A stretch of DNA of 21,005 nt, from positions 1-21,005 of the IMG/VR virus record IMGVR_UViG_3300028610_001204; one strand, 5' to 3'. The DNA comes from a virus. The notes beneath the pieces were generated by a model. The model was not told the origin of the DNA. It did no database searches and saw only the letters and a program-made list of their open reading frames with translations. The first letter of the stretch is position 1; each line of letters opens with the position of its first letter. Below, piece by piece: positions 7,621 to 14,253 of the stretch. A program made the translations under genes and the position numbers.

Positions 7621-8040
7621 ATGACTGGAGAAATTGGAACGGGGATCACCGTCGCCTTTGCAACGACCACCGGCTTTACGCCGCGGATCCTGGGCGTGAT
7701 CTTTTCGGGCGTGTCCAGGCCGGTGATCCCGGATCACGACATGAGCTCCACCCACATGGACAAGATACCGGGCAAGGTCGAGGACTGGGGATCGGTGGAT
7801 ATTGAATACCTCCAGGATCAACAGGATATCGAGGGCGTGGGCGGCGTGCCGATCAGCGCGGATCCAGAGGCGATCACGTTCGAGTGGCCGCTACTCACCG
7901 GACACTCCACCGCCGCAAAGCTCGCGGGATCCGGGTTCGTGAATAACTTTACCTTCCCGGCGCCGTTCGAGGATCGGCAACTCGGCACGTTTACCGTTAC
8001 CTGGGCGGGCAAACCTGTCCACACACCTGGCGCGATCTAA
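7621..8040 (+). CDS. Major tail tube protein (short form), putative
   Basis: This 139-residue protein is placed where lambda-like phages encode the tail tube subunit: after the completion protein and before the assembly chaperones and tape measure. It looks beta-rich, beginning GTGITVAFATTTGFTPRILG, with a DHDMSSTHMD loop and a last strand QLGTFTVTWAGK. Similar short tail proteins carry the same 'SSTHMxxxP' loop. Tube subunits usually reach 150-250 residues, so this is compact. GAGGA sits 7 nt before the ATG. The stop and next start share one base (TAATG). The assignment is mainly positional. Confidence 0.7.
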   Translation: MTGEIGTGITVAFATTTGFTPRILGVIFSGVSRPVIPDHDMSSTHMDKIPGKVEDWGSVDIEYLQDQQDIEGVGGVPISADPEAITFEWPLLTGHSTAAKLAGSGFVNNFTFPAPFEDRQLGTFTVTWAGKPVHTPGAI

Positions 8041-8372
8041 TGGCGCGGCTAACGGCGCTCCTGGGGAAACCCAGGACGCTCGCGCTCCGTTTGAAAAACG
8101 GCGCGACGGTGACGATCGGCGAGCTCTCTTTGCGGGACACCTGGCCGTATATCAACGGCGAGGCGGTGGATCCCGAATCCTTGATCCGCGCGTCGGTGAT
8201 TGACAAGAACGGCGAGCCCGCGATCGCGCCCGACGAATCGATCCCGATGGCCGTCGCGCTCGAGCTCTTGCCGCTGATCCTCGAGTTTAACAATCTCGAG
8301 GCGACAGGCGAGGCCGGCGGCGAGGTCGCCGAGCTCGATCAGGATTTTCCGCGGGCGGCGCCGGCCGGCTGA
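8040..8372 (+). CDS. Tail assembly chaperone, gpG-like
   Basis: This 110-residue protein lies between tail tube and tape measure, the place of lambda gpG. It has a beta-like N-terminus (PRTLALRLKNGATVTIGELS), a middle with PESLIRASVIDKNGEPAI, and a helical acidic C-terminus (ALELLPLILEFNNLEATGEA). In lambda-like phages this gene makes a G protein and a -1 frameshift product, GT, which loads tube subunits onto the tape measure. The same seems true here: an open -1 frame without a normal start overlaps the 3' end and continues to 8548. The start is the ATG at 8040. Confidence 0.75.
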   Translation: MARLTALLGKPRTLALRLKNGATVTIGELSLRDTWPYINGEAVDPESLIRASVIDKNGEPAIAPDESIPMAVALELLPLILEFNNLEATGEAGGEVAELDQDFPRAAPAG

Positions 8373-8548
8373 TCTATGATCTCGCCTATCAATTCGGCGA
8401 GGTCGATGTGCGCCGCCTGGTCGCCGCGATCACTTACGCCGAGCTCGTGGCGTGGGCGCGCTACTTCCACGCCCGTAACGCGCCGGCGCGGCCGTGGCTC
8501 CGGGACGCCGAGCAGATCGAACAGATAGCGGCATTGATCTATGGCTGA
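8291..8548 (+). CDS. gpT-like extension of the tail chaperone, read by -1 frameshift
   Basis: In the -1 frame the sequence is open from 8291 (after TAA at 8288-8290) to TGA at 8546-8548. After the zero-frame stop it encodes a protein-like segment: LIYDLAYQFGEVDVRRLVAA, ITYAELVAWARYFHARNAPA, then RPWLRDAEQIEQIAALIYG. No ATG, GTG or TTG occurs in the overlap 8291-8369; the first is GTG at 8408, well inside the conserved-looking part. That makes independent translation unlikely and a -1 shift before TGA 8370 likely. The 'Y.EL.AW..YF' pattern is like the C-terminal part of other chaperone fusion products. The coordinates are the open frame, not the translated start. The tape measure ATG (8541) lies inside its end. 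Confidence 0.7.
   Translation, partial: QSRGDRRGRRRGRRARSGFSAGGAGRLIYDLAYQFGEVDVRRLVAAITYAELVAWARYFHARNAPARPWLRDAEQIEQIAALIYG
8345..8351 (+). other. Candidate -1 slippery site (T TTT CCG)
   Basis: The zero frame reads GAT TTT CCG here. Slipping back by one lets the TTT-decoding tRNA re-pair perfectly on TTT (8345-8347), while the A site would move from CCG to TCC, which is imperfect. It is the only run of four identical bases in the 8291-8369 window. The next 20 nt are almost all G and C, with palindromes such as GCCGGCCGGC that could pause the ribosome. It is not the classical X XXY YYZ heptamer, so this is the best candidate only. Confidence 0.4.
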
Positions 8549-9914
8549 TAAGAACCTCACCATAAAGATCAAGGGTGACAACGCCGGCCTGTCGCGATCG
8601 CTCAAGCAGTCCAAGTCCGGGATCACCAAGTTCGGCGGCTTCCTCAAATCCTTCGGATCGAAGTTCGGCCTTCTCGGCGCCGGCCTGGTGGGCACCGCCG
8701 CCGGCGGTCTCGGCGCCGGCTTGACGGTTAAAATTTTCACCGGCGCGATCGAGGAAGTGGACAAGCTCACCAAGCTCGGCAAGCAGTTCGGCCTGACCAC
8801 CGAGCAAGTGCAGAAATTTAAGGCGGTCGCCACGCTCACCGGCACAAACCTTCAGCAGTTGCTCAAAGGGTTCGGGCAACTGTCGAAGTCGATCGTTCAA
8901 TTTGTCCGCGACGGCACCGGGCCAGGGAAAAAGGTCTTTGATGATCTCGGCCTATCGTCCGAAACGCTCTCGGCGGCGTTCAAAAAAGGACCGATCGAAA
9001 CCTTGCGGGTGTTCGGCGCGGCGCTGCAAAAGATCGAAAATCCCCTCGAGCGATCGGCGTTGCTCGAGGAATTGTTAGGTGCGCGCAATAAGGAGCTCGC
9101 CGTCGCGCTCCAGGACGTGAGCAAAAATTTCGGTGAGGTCGATAAGACGTTCAAAGAATTGGATCTCGGCCTGACGAAAGAACAAACCGACGCCGTGGAG
9201 TTATTCCGCGACACCTGGGCGGAGATCGGATTCATCATCGAAAACAAGGTGCTGAAATCCATGTCCGATCTCGCGGCGACGTTGCAACCGATCGCCGATG
9301 CGATGTTGAATCTACTCGAGAATGTGATCAAGGGCGGTCTCGAGGGGATCGGCGAGGCGCTCAAAAAGATCGGCGCGTTGATCAACACCATCGGCGGGCC
9401 GGCCTTCCAGGCGTTACTTTCCGGCAACCCGCTCGGGCGCGCAGTACAGGCCGGCGGCCTGGGCCTCCAAGCCGCCGGCGCCACGCTCGCCGGCGATCTC
9501 GATTTCGATAACGTGCGCGCGACGTTCGCGCGCGGCCTCACGGGCGCCTTCGATATGCTCGAGGTCCCGCCATCGTTCGGGCAGAAGATCGTCGCGGCCG
9601 TCCGCGGATCGAATCTCGAGGAAGTGCTGCCGGGCCTCGCGGCGCCGGCCGCCGGCACCGGCACCGTGAACGGCCGGCGGATCGTGGATATCATGGCCGA
9701 CATTCAGCGCCAACTCGCCGAGACGCCGGCCTTCCCTGGGATGGGCACCGGGCCGGCGGCCGGCACCGGCACGATCAACGGGCGGAGCATCGAGGGGATC
9801 TTGAAAGAGTCGCAGAAACAAACAACGGCGCTCGATAAGCTGAATCAGATCGCCGAAAAATCCTTTTTCCGCAACGAAAGAACCGGCGTACAAACCGCCG
9901 TGGCGGCACCGTAA
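8541..9914 (+). CDS. Tail tape measure protein (short)
   Basis: This 457-residue protein sets tail length and probably takes part in DNA ejection. It begins with a small beta/helix domain (KNLTIKIKGDNAGLSRSLKQ) common at the start of tape measures. A Gly-rich hydrophobic stretch follows (about 50-75, LLGAGLVGTAAGGLGAGLTV), then long helical segments (EQVQKFKAVATLTGTNLQQL and AAFKKGPIETLRVFGAALQK) and a hydrophobic/Gly region at about 250-330. The C-terminal part has a twofold motif, GTGTVNGRRIVDIM and GTGTINGRSIEGIL, about 40 residues apart. At roughly 0.15 nm per residue it predicts a tail of about 70 nm or less, short for a siphovirus. The ATG overlaps the chaperone extension. Confidence 0.85.
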   Translation: MADKNLTIKIKGDNAGLSRSLKQSKSGITKFGGFLKSFGSKFGLLGAGLVGTAAGGLGAGLTVKIFTGAIEEVDKLTKLGKQFGLTTEQVQKFKAVATLTGTNLQQLLKGFGQLSKSIVQFVRDGTGPGKKVFDDLGLSSETLSAAFKKGPIETLRVFGAALQKIENPLERSALLEELLGARNKELAVALQDVSKNFGEVDKTFKELDLGLTKEQTDAVELFRDTWAEIGFIIENKVLKSMSDLAATLQPIADAMLNLLENVIKGGLEGIGEALKKIGALINTIGGPAFQALLSGNPLGRAVQAGGLGLQAAGATLAGDLDFDNVRATFARGLTGAFDMLEVPPSFGQKIVAAVRGSNLEEVLPGLAAPAAGTGTVNGRRIVDIMADIQRQLAETPAFPGMGTGPAAGTGTINGRSIEGILKESQKQTTALDKLNQIAEKSFFRNERTGVQTAVAAP

Positions 9915-10892
9915 GTGGCAACGCACGAAGTCATTATCGGCCTGGGCGCGTCGTTCGATCTCACCGATCCCGGCGTGCCGGTGTCGGCGGAGCTCGGCGC
10001 GTCGTTCGATCACACGTTCGCGCCAATTCAGAATCTCGAGCTCACGCTCGGGCTCGGGTTCTCGAGCCGGCTGATCGCGCAACGGGGCGATCAGAATCTC
10101 AACGTGGTGCCGTTGCTCGGCGGCGCCCTGACCGAGCAGGAAGGCCGCACGACGCACGTTCAACCCTACCGGGTGACTGGCCTATCCGACGCGCTGGATC
10201 CGCTCCAGCGGCTCCTGGAGGCGCGCGAGGCGCCAGGCGTGCCGCTCGATAAGTCCGCGCACCCGTTCAAGCCGGGGATCATCGTGATCGATCGCCGCGC
10301 GGCGTTCGAGGTCGCCGGCGACACCCGCGCGGACAACTCGCGCGTGGTGGTCGATGTCACCTGGGGCAATCCGCTCGCGTCGGATCTCGACAAGTCCGGG
10401 GGCGTGTCCGGGGGCGGCGTGTTCTCGATCACTCCGAGCACCTACACGGAGTCGGTGTTTCGCGACAAAGACGGCGTAGTGATGCGGGTTTTTTACCAGT
10501 TATTCTTCTCCACATTTTCGCGGACCATCCTCGCCGATCTCCAGCGGCAAACCTGGACGGCGACCCTCACGAAAGAATTCAGTTCTCCGCAATGGGTCGA
10601 TATCCGGCGCGCCGGCCAGGTCAACTCGATCCCGTTCGGCGTGTTCGGCACCCGTGAGCTCCTGTTCTTGGGGCCGACGCTAAACGAAACCGACGAGGGG
10701 GTCTTTTCGCACGGTTACCAGTTCACCTACAACCCGGACACTTGGGTCTTGCGTGAGGGCGTGTTCGGCAAGGGCGGGATCCCGGACAACGCGACCGAAA
10801 TCTTTAATCCGCCGAGCTCGCCGGGGGGGCTTGGGATTTTCAATATTTACAAGGAATTCGATTTTGCCGATCTCCCGGTGTTTTTCCCGTGA
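9915..10892 (+). CDS. Tail tip / baseplate-type protein with N-terminal 20-residue repeats
   Basis: This 325-residue protein starts at a GTG directly after the tape measure stop (TAA GTG), with no clear ribosome site, so translation is probably coupled. I do not recognise a named family for the main body, which is beta-rich (PGIIVIDRRAAFEVAGDTRA, VVVDVTWGNPLASD, VFYQLFFSTFSRTILADLQRQ); position suggests a distal tail or hub-associated part. The first 55 residues contain about two and a half copies of a 20-residue unit (IGLGASFDLT..., AELGASFDHT..., LGLGFSS). These match the repeat of the fibre-like protein at 17089-20043, including exact 17- and 18-nt stretches. The rest shows no repeats. The stop overlaps the next start (GTGA). 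Confidence 0.65.
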   Translation: MATHEVIIGLGASFDLTDPGVPVSAELGASFDHTFAPIQNLELTLGLGFSSRLIAQRGDQNLNVVPLLGGALTEQEGRTTHVQPYRVTGLSDALDPLQRLLEAREAPGVPLDKSAHPFKPGIIVIDRRAAFEVAGDTRADNSRVVVDVTWGNPLASDLDKSGGVSGGGVFSITPSTYTESVFRDKDGVVMRVFYQLFFSTFSRTILADLQRQTWTATLTKEFSSPQWVDIRRAGQVNSIPFGVFGTRELLFLGPTLNETDEGVFSHGYQFTYNPDTWVLREGVFGKGGIPDNATEIFNPPSSPGGLGIFNIYKEFDFADLPVFFP

Positions 10893-11302
10893 CGGTCAAA
10901 CCGCCGCTCGCCGGCCAGCCGATCTCGAGCTCGCAATGGTTACAACCCGTGGCCGCGGCGATCAACCGTCTCGAACACAGTGTCTCGACGGCTAAGACGC
11001 CAGACGCCGAGAGTCCGCCAGAGAATGTCGGGATCGAATCCGGCGTATTCGTCGCCGAGCAATCACAGACGATCACAGTCACGCGCGATAGCGACGGGGA
11101 GCTCGTGACGCTCGCGAAGCCGCCCAACTTGCGCGGCAATATCGCCACGCGGATCAACGGCGACGGCGACACGGAGGAAATATTTAGAGCGTATGCGATC
11201 GGCGACGTGATCTTGTTTGCCGATGTGCTGGTGACGGGCGTCGCCGATGTGACGCTTGCCGATCTCAACTGGCACGCGCGGCGATGGACTATCGAAGTCT
11301 GA
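10889..11302 (+). CDS. Unknown tail-region protein
   Basis: This is a 137-residue protein I do not recognise. The start is GTG at 10889, overlapping the upstream stop (GTGA). The N-terminus contains GQPISSSQWLQPVAAAINRL, a pattern often seen at the start of small phage virion proteins, in which a short helix precedes a beta domain. The second half is beta-like: SQTITVTRDSDGELVTLAKP, then RAYAIGDVILFADVL and a final strand WHARRWTIEV. No signal peptide or membrane segment is visible. It overlaps the next gene by 19 nt. Position after the tape measure suggests a tail-tip component. Confidence 0.65.
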   Translation: MTVKPPLAGQPISSSQWLQPVAAAINRLEHSVSTAKTPDAESPPENVGIESGVFVAEQSQTITVTRDSDGELVTLAKPPNLRGNIATRINGDGDTEEIFRAYAIGDVILFADVLVTGVADVTLADLNWHARRWTIEV

Positions 11303-12249
11303 CCTTTCCGCGCTTGGCGCTCATTGATCCCACGAGCGCGATCAATCTTCACGCGAACCGAGAAACGACCGAGCGGCGGCGCGAGGCGGATCTAATCGGC
11401 GCCGGCGGCGAGGCGAACGTACTTATCGAGCTGATCTTTGATGCGGTTGAATTTGGCTCGTCAAAAATTACGCTCGTCACGCACGGCGATGGGACGGCAC
11501 TATTCACGAGCTCGACAAAGCTCGACATTTACGATCACACCGATTCGCTCGACGAAAACGATCGGGCGTTCAGTAGCAGTAGCTTCGACGCTTCTACAAC
11601 GTATGACAAATTCAATGGCGCCGAAACGATCGACACGCCTGACGGCTTCACGGAGTCAGTGTACGCGCTCGGCGTCGGGGGAACGTGGTGGCGGGTCGAG
11701 GTGTTGGCGACGGGCGACGACGCGCTGATCGTGGAATACGATCGGATCGGCCAGGGCTTGAGTACCGATCTCGGAACCAGCGCGGAGAAACGGTATTACG
11801 ATCTCGGGCCGTGGCAATATGGGCTAACGCAAGCGAACGACATATTTACAACGACTGTCGGAACAGCGCCGAAAGACTGCGCCGATGATACCTTTCACGA
11901 CACGGTGCCGGACGATTACCACCGGCTCCGAATGTCAGTCCCGCGCGTGCTCGATGATCTATCGACGCCTGGCGGGGACGTCACATTCCGCCACATGCAC
12001 AAGAACGAAACGATCACCATGAACGGCGCGCCCGTTGATCCCGTGCTCCCGTGTTACTCGAAAATCGGCGGGCAGAAGGGTCTCGGGGGGACAAGTCATT
12101 GGGACGGCAACGATATGGCGGCGATCGCCAAGCTCACGGGATCGCCGTTCACCTATCGGCCGGATGTGTTTGTGCGCGTCGAGAGTCCTTATCTCGGATG
12201 GAGCGGCGACGGCACCGGGACGATCGTCACGGTGGTCAAATTCGGATAG
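11284..12249 (+). CDS. Unknown tail-region protein, last gene of the late operon
   Basis: This 321-residue protein is not assigned to a family. The ATG at 11284 lies 19 nt inside the previous gene and has only weak upstream purines. Visible features are a charged N-terminus (LHANRETTERRREADL), repeated beta-strand-like stretches with many Asp, Thr and Gly (SSKITLVTHGDGTALFTSST, GGTWWRVEVLATGDDALIVE), and VTFRHMHKNETITMNG. There are only two cysteines (residues 200 and 259 by count) and no membrane segment. It could be a tail-tip or receptor-contact protein. It ends the rightward operon and converges with the minus-strand lysis genes 66 nt away. Base use looks slightly less GC-rich around 11540-11620 (Ser/Thr-rich stretch). 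Confidence 0.65.
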   Translation: MDYRSLTFPRLALIDPTSAINLHANRETTERRREADLIGAGGEANVLIELIFDAVEFGSSKITLVTHGDGTALFTSSTKLDIYDHTDSLDENDRAFSSSSFDASTTYDKFNGAETIDTPDGFTESVYALGVGGTWWRVEVLATGDDALIVEYDRIGQGLSTDLGTSAEKRYYDLGPWQYGLTQANDIFTTTVGTAPKDCADDTFHDTVPDDYHRLRMSVPRVLDDLSTPGGDVTFRHMHKNETITMNGAPVDPVLPCYSKIGGQKGLGGTSHWDGNDMAAIAKLTGSPFTYRPDVFVRVESPYLGWSGDGTGTIVTVVKFG

Positions 12250-12278
12250 GCCACCGTAAGGGGGTGCCGGATTCGATC

Positions 12279-12300
12279 GCTCCTGGGGCCGTACAGGAGC
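12279..12300. terminator. Stem-loop between convergent operons
   Basis: GCTCCTG (12279-12285) and CAGGAGC (12294-12300) form a perfect 7-bp stem with an 8-nt loop. The stem lies in the 66-nt gap between the rightward tail operon (stop 12249) and the leftward lysis operon (stop 12316), so it could act on both transcripts. There is no T run on either strand, which weakens the case for an intrinsic terminator. Confidence 0.4.
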
Positions 12301-12315
12301 TCCTGGGCGGCCGGA

Positions 12316-12552
12316 TCAGTCCTGGGCGGCGCGATCCGCCGCGGCCACCGCCTGTAAGCGCGCCGAGAGAGTCGCCGTTTTTGCGTCCAGGGCCTTCCAT
12401 TCGTCCGGTGACGGCGTGCGGTTCTCGCGCACCATAACCGGGATCAGCGCCAGATCGTCGCGCAAGCCGGCCAGGAGCTCGGGGGCGTGTTGGATAGCCA
12501 GCAACGTGAGATCGAGGATCTTGATACCGAATAAAAAGATCGCGGGGTTCAT
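12316..12552 (-). CDS. Small membrane protein at the end of the lysis operon
   Basis: This is a 78-residue protein with an N-terminal hydrophobic segment (MNPAIFLFGIKILDLTLLAI, residues 1-20), followed by a mostly helical soluble part ending in an Ala/Asp-rich tail. One membrane segment with a cytoplasmic or periplasmic tail is likely. GGAGGG lies 7 nt before the ATG at 12552, and the ATG overlaps the stop of the lipoprotein gene by 4 nt. In this operon it could be a holin or antiholin type protein or another lysis accessory; no family is recognised. It is the last gene of the minus-strand operon. Confidence 0.65.
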   Translation of the reverse strand: MNPAIFLFGIKILDLTLLAIQHAPELLAGLRDDLALIPVMVRENRTPSPDEWKALDAKTATLSARLQAVAAADRAAQD

Positions 12553-12938
12553 TGTGTGACCCTCCCGGCCAGGAGCTCGGATTGGAATTGCGCCAGCAGC
12601 TTGCGGACCACGCCGATGGCGTCGGCTTGCGCGTCACCGCCGGCGGCCAGGCGCGCCACGCTCAAGGCCGCGGTGATCTGTTTATCCAGGCCGGCCAGGG
12701 CGGCGACCACCTGGGCGTCGTGGCACGCGATCACCACGAGCTCTGTACAACGCTCCTGCTCGGCGTAGACGAGCGCGCCGGCGAGGGCGGCGTTGTACGT
12801 CACCTGGATCTCATACAGCGTGTGGGCGGGCGTCATGGCCGCCCTGGTGGCCGGGTCGATGTTCGAGGGGCACGCCGACATGGCGGCCACGAGCACGACA
12901 ACCAGAGCGAGGCCAGAGAAAAAGCGGCTTCTATTCAT
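12549..12938 (-). CDS. Small lipoprotein, possible o-spanin
   Basis: This 129-residue protein begins with a clear lipoprotein-type signal: MNRSR, then a hydrophobic core (FFSGLALVVVLVAAMS) and a lipobox-like AMSAC with Cys at residue 23. After processing it would be anchored in the outer membrane. The mature part is helical and Ala-rich (TLYEIQVTYNAALAGALVYA) with two more cysteines in RCTELVVIACHD. GGAG lies 9 nt before the ATG at 12938. Next to an M15 peptidase and a membrane-anchored coiled-coil protein, an outer-membrane spanin role is reasonable, although it is longer than typical o-spanins and lacks their usual Pro-rich stretch. The lipoprotein call is firm; the spanin call is inference. 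Confidence 0.75.
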   Translation of the reverse strand: MNRSRFFSGLALVVVLVAAMSACPSNIDPATRAAMTPAHTLYEIQVTYNAALAGALVYAEQERCTELVVIACHDAQVVAALAGLDKQITAALSVARLAAGGDAQADAIGVVRKLLAQFQSELLAGRVTQ

Positions 12939-13297
12939 GGCAGGGATCTCCGTTCGTGTGGGTCGAATTCAACGTGAAGATGATCGCTCTCGAGGACAAT
13001 ATCGAACTGATCGCGGAGTCGGTGCTGGATCACGCGCGCGGCTTCGGCGGCACGGTCGTTCACGGCGCCGCCGTCGATCTCAAAGCGTAGCGTCCAGCGC
13101 CGATAGTCGATCGCCTTGACGCGCACCGGGTCGATGGTATGGAGCGAGCGCGGGCCGTGCCGGCCGTCGCCGACGCTCGTGATCACGAGCTCGAGGGCGC
13201 CGAGCTCCTGGTACACGGCCGCGACAACAGCATCCGCGATCAGCATTTCGGGCGCCAGGCCGGCCAGCGACACGCCGGCTTTAATCTTGCGGATCAC
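12935..13297 (-). CDS. Endolysin-like M15 family peptidase (variant)
   Basis: This 120-residue protein probably cleaves the peptide part of peptidoglycan at lysis. It matches the short phage M15-type pattern: an N-terminal KAGVSLAGLAPEMLIA, then TSVGDGRHGPRSLH with candidate zinc ligand H53, an Asp in KAIDYR (D64), and a C-terminal SDHLHVEFDP with H106/H108. In the usual SxHxxGxAxD motif the His and Asp are 7 residues apart; here they are 11 apart (H53 to D64) and the Gly is replaced, so the loop is longer. There is no signal peptide, so export would need a holin or similar. The start is GTG at 13297, overlapping the previous stop (GTGA). Confidence 0.75.
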   Translation of the reverse strand: MIRKIKAGVSLAGLAPEMLIADAVVAAVYQELGALELVITSVGDGRHGPRSLHTIDPVRVKAIDYRRWTLRFEIDGGAVNDRAAEAARVIQHRLRDQFDIVLESDHLHVEFDPHERRSLP

Positions 13298-13635
13298 TTC
13301 TCGAGGGCCTCGATGATCAGGGCCATTTGCGTGAGTAGCTGTTCTTTCCGCACCGCGTCCGTGGGGAACGGCCGGCCGGCATTCTCGCGTTCATAAATGG
13401 CATTCAGTTCCATCGTGACATTCTGCAACCGGATCGCCTCGATATCGCGCGTGAGCTCGGCGGCCGTTTGCGCCTGGGCGAGCTCCAGTTCGGCCACGTC
13501 GGCACGGCGCGCGGCGCCGGCGCGGGCCTGGTACTGGGCCGCGGCCTTGATCGTCTGGTAGCGATCTTCGAGAAAATATCCGCCGCCTACGGTCGCAATC
13601 AGGATGGCGAGGGCGAGAGTCACGGGGATCTTCAA
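13294..13635 (-). CDS. Membrane-anchored coiled-coil protein, possible i-spanin (Rz-like)
   Basis: This 113-residue protein has an N-terminal membrane segment (PVTLALAILIATVGGGYFLE, about 4-23), then a long helical, probably coiled-coil region (DVAELELAQAQTAAELTRDI and beyond) ending without a second membrane segment. That is the plan of an inner-membrane spanin such as Rz, and the lipoprotein two genes downstream could be its partner. The start is TTG at 13635, overlapping the upstream stop (TTGA); a GTG four codons in is an alternative. Neither has a strong ribosome site. Small single-span lysis regulators share the same plan, so the spanin call is moderate. Confidence 0.65.
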   Translation of the reverse strand: MKIPVTLALAILIATVGGGYFLEDRYQTIKAAAQYQARAGAARRADVAELELAQAQTAAELTRDIEAIRLQNVTMELNAIYERENAGRPFPTDAVRKEQLLTQMALIIEALEK

Positions 13636-13835
13636 GCGGCGCCAGCCTGGCGGGCGACGGCAAGCCGGCGCTCGAGATCCGCGATGCGGGTATTCAGCAC
13701 AACCCTCTCCCGTTCATGGCTTCGGATCGTACCGATCGCACGGGAAAAGAGAAGGGCCATTTTCGGCCAGTCGCGGGTGGCGTTGAGCTCACGCAGAAGC
13801 TCGTCGGCGTTCAATCGGGGAGTTGCGCGGTGCAT
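13632..13835 (-). CDS. Small helical protein, first gene of the lysis operon, unknown
   Basis: This is a 67-residue protein with the pattern ADELLRELNATRDWPKMALL, then SHERERVVLNTRIADLERRL, a probable heptad coiled coil in the last third. It has no membrane segment or signal peptide. GGAG (in TTTTTGGAGC) lies 9 nt before the ATG at 13835. It is the first gene after the proximal 26-bp box (13856-13881), whose minus-strand TATAGT could serve as a -10. I do not recognise a family. A regulatory or lysis-accessory job is possible from position. Confidence 0.65.
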   Translation of the reverse strand: MHRATPRLNADELLRELNATRDWPKMALLFSRAIGTIRSHERERVVLNTRIADLERRLAVARQAGAA

Positions 13836-13855
13836 GGTCTAATGCTCCAAAAAGT

Positions 13856-13881
13856 GCGCTGTCCCACTATAGGCGGGACAG
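13856..13881 (-). promoter_or_regulatory. 26-bp box, proximal copy: promoter/operator for the lysis operon
   Basis: The box contains a perfect inverted repeat, CTGTCCC (13859-13865) and GGGACAG (13875-13881), around a 9-nt centre. On the minus strand the centre reads CCTATAGT, containing a -10-like TATAGT, and a TTGAAC lies 19 nt upstream of it. The lysis operon starts 21 nt further on. A palindrome covering a -10 is a common design for repressible promoters. A second copy, matching at 23 of 26 positions, lies at 13944-13969. Promoter or operator function is inferred. Confidence 0.55.
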
Positions 13882-13943
13882 TCGAAGCCGGTTCAAAGCG
13901 ATCGCCTTAAGGGGGGTCCGCCGGATCGACGGTGCCGGATCTC

Positions 13944-13969
13944 GCGCTGGCCCACTATGGGCGGGACGG
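13944..13969 (-). promoter_or_regulatory. 26-bp box, distal copy
   Basis: This is a direct copy of the box at 13856-13881, differing at three positions, with the core CCCACTATGGGCGGGAC on the plus strand. It lies 88 bp away in the same 208-bp gene-free stretch (13836-14043). Its inverted repeat is less perfect. The minus-strand -10-like sequence is CATAGT, weaker than in the proximal copy. With the proximal copy it may form a pair of binding sites for one regulator; the winged-helix protein at 14475-15050 is the only obvious candidate in the window. Confidence 0.5.
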
Positions 13970-14043
13970 CGCGATTTCTGGAAAGCGGCTCCGCGGCTAT
14001 TGGTGCAGCGCCGCGGGGCCAATTCCCGGACTGCTTAGATTTT

Positions 14044-14220
14044 CTAAAGGGTGCCGTGTCCCGTCGCATAATTCTCCAGGGCCTCGATCGGCGTCTCGCC
14101 GGCGTGATATTGAGCTCGGAAAACGCTTAAATCAAGGGGCAAACTCAACCCGCCGCGCGTGGCGAGCTCCTCGATTCGTTCGGTCCAGTCGGAAAAATCC
14201 AGGGTCTCGCAAGTGTCCAA
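14044..14220 (-). CDS. Small acidic protein with TTG start, unknown
   Basis: This is a 58-residue ORF. The start is TTG at 14220 with a good ribosome site (AGAGG, 8 nt upstream), and no ATG or GTG is available before an in-frame stop further upstream. The protein begins MDTCETLDFSDWTERIEELA and ends YHAGETPIEALENYATGHG. It is acidic and helical, with no membrane segment. It follows the zinc-ribbon gene by 33 nt and is the last gene before the gap containing the two 26-bp boxes. No family is recognised. The coding call rests on the ribosome site, the protein-like composition and the tight fit in the operon. Confidence 0.6.
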   Translation of the reverse strand: MDTCETLDFSDWTERIEELATRGGLSLPLDLSVFRAQYHAGETPIEALENYATGHGTL

Positions 14221-14253
14221 ACGGATTACCTCTCTTTGTGCGTATAACGGATA

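Noticed and set aside
13859-13881. T7-type RNA polymerase promoter (plus-strand CACTATAGG matches the T7 core)
   Set aside because: No single-subunit RNA polymerase gene exists in the window, the upstream half of the T7 promoter is absent, and all neighbouring genes are on the other strand. The palindrome explains the sequence better.
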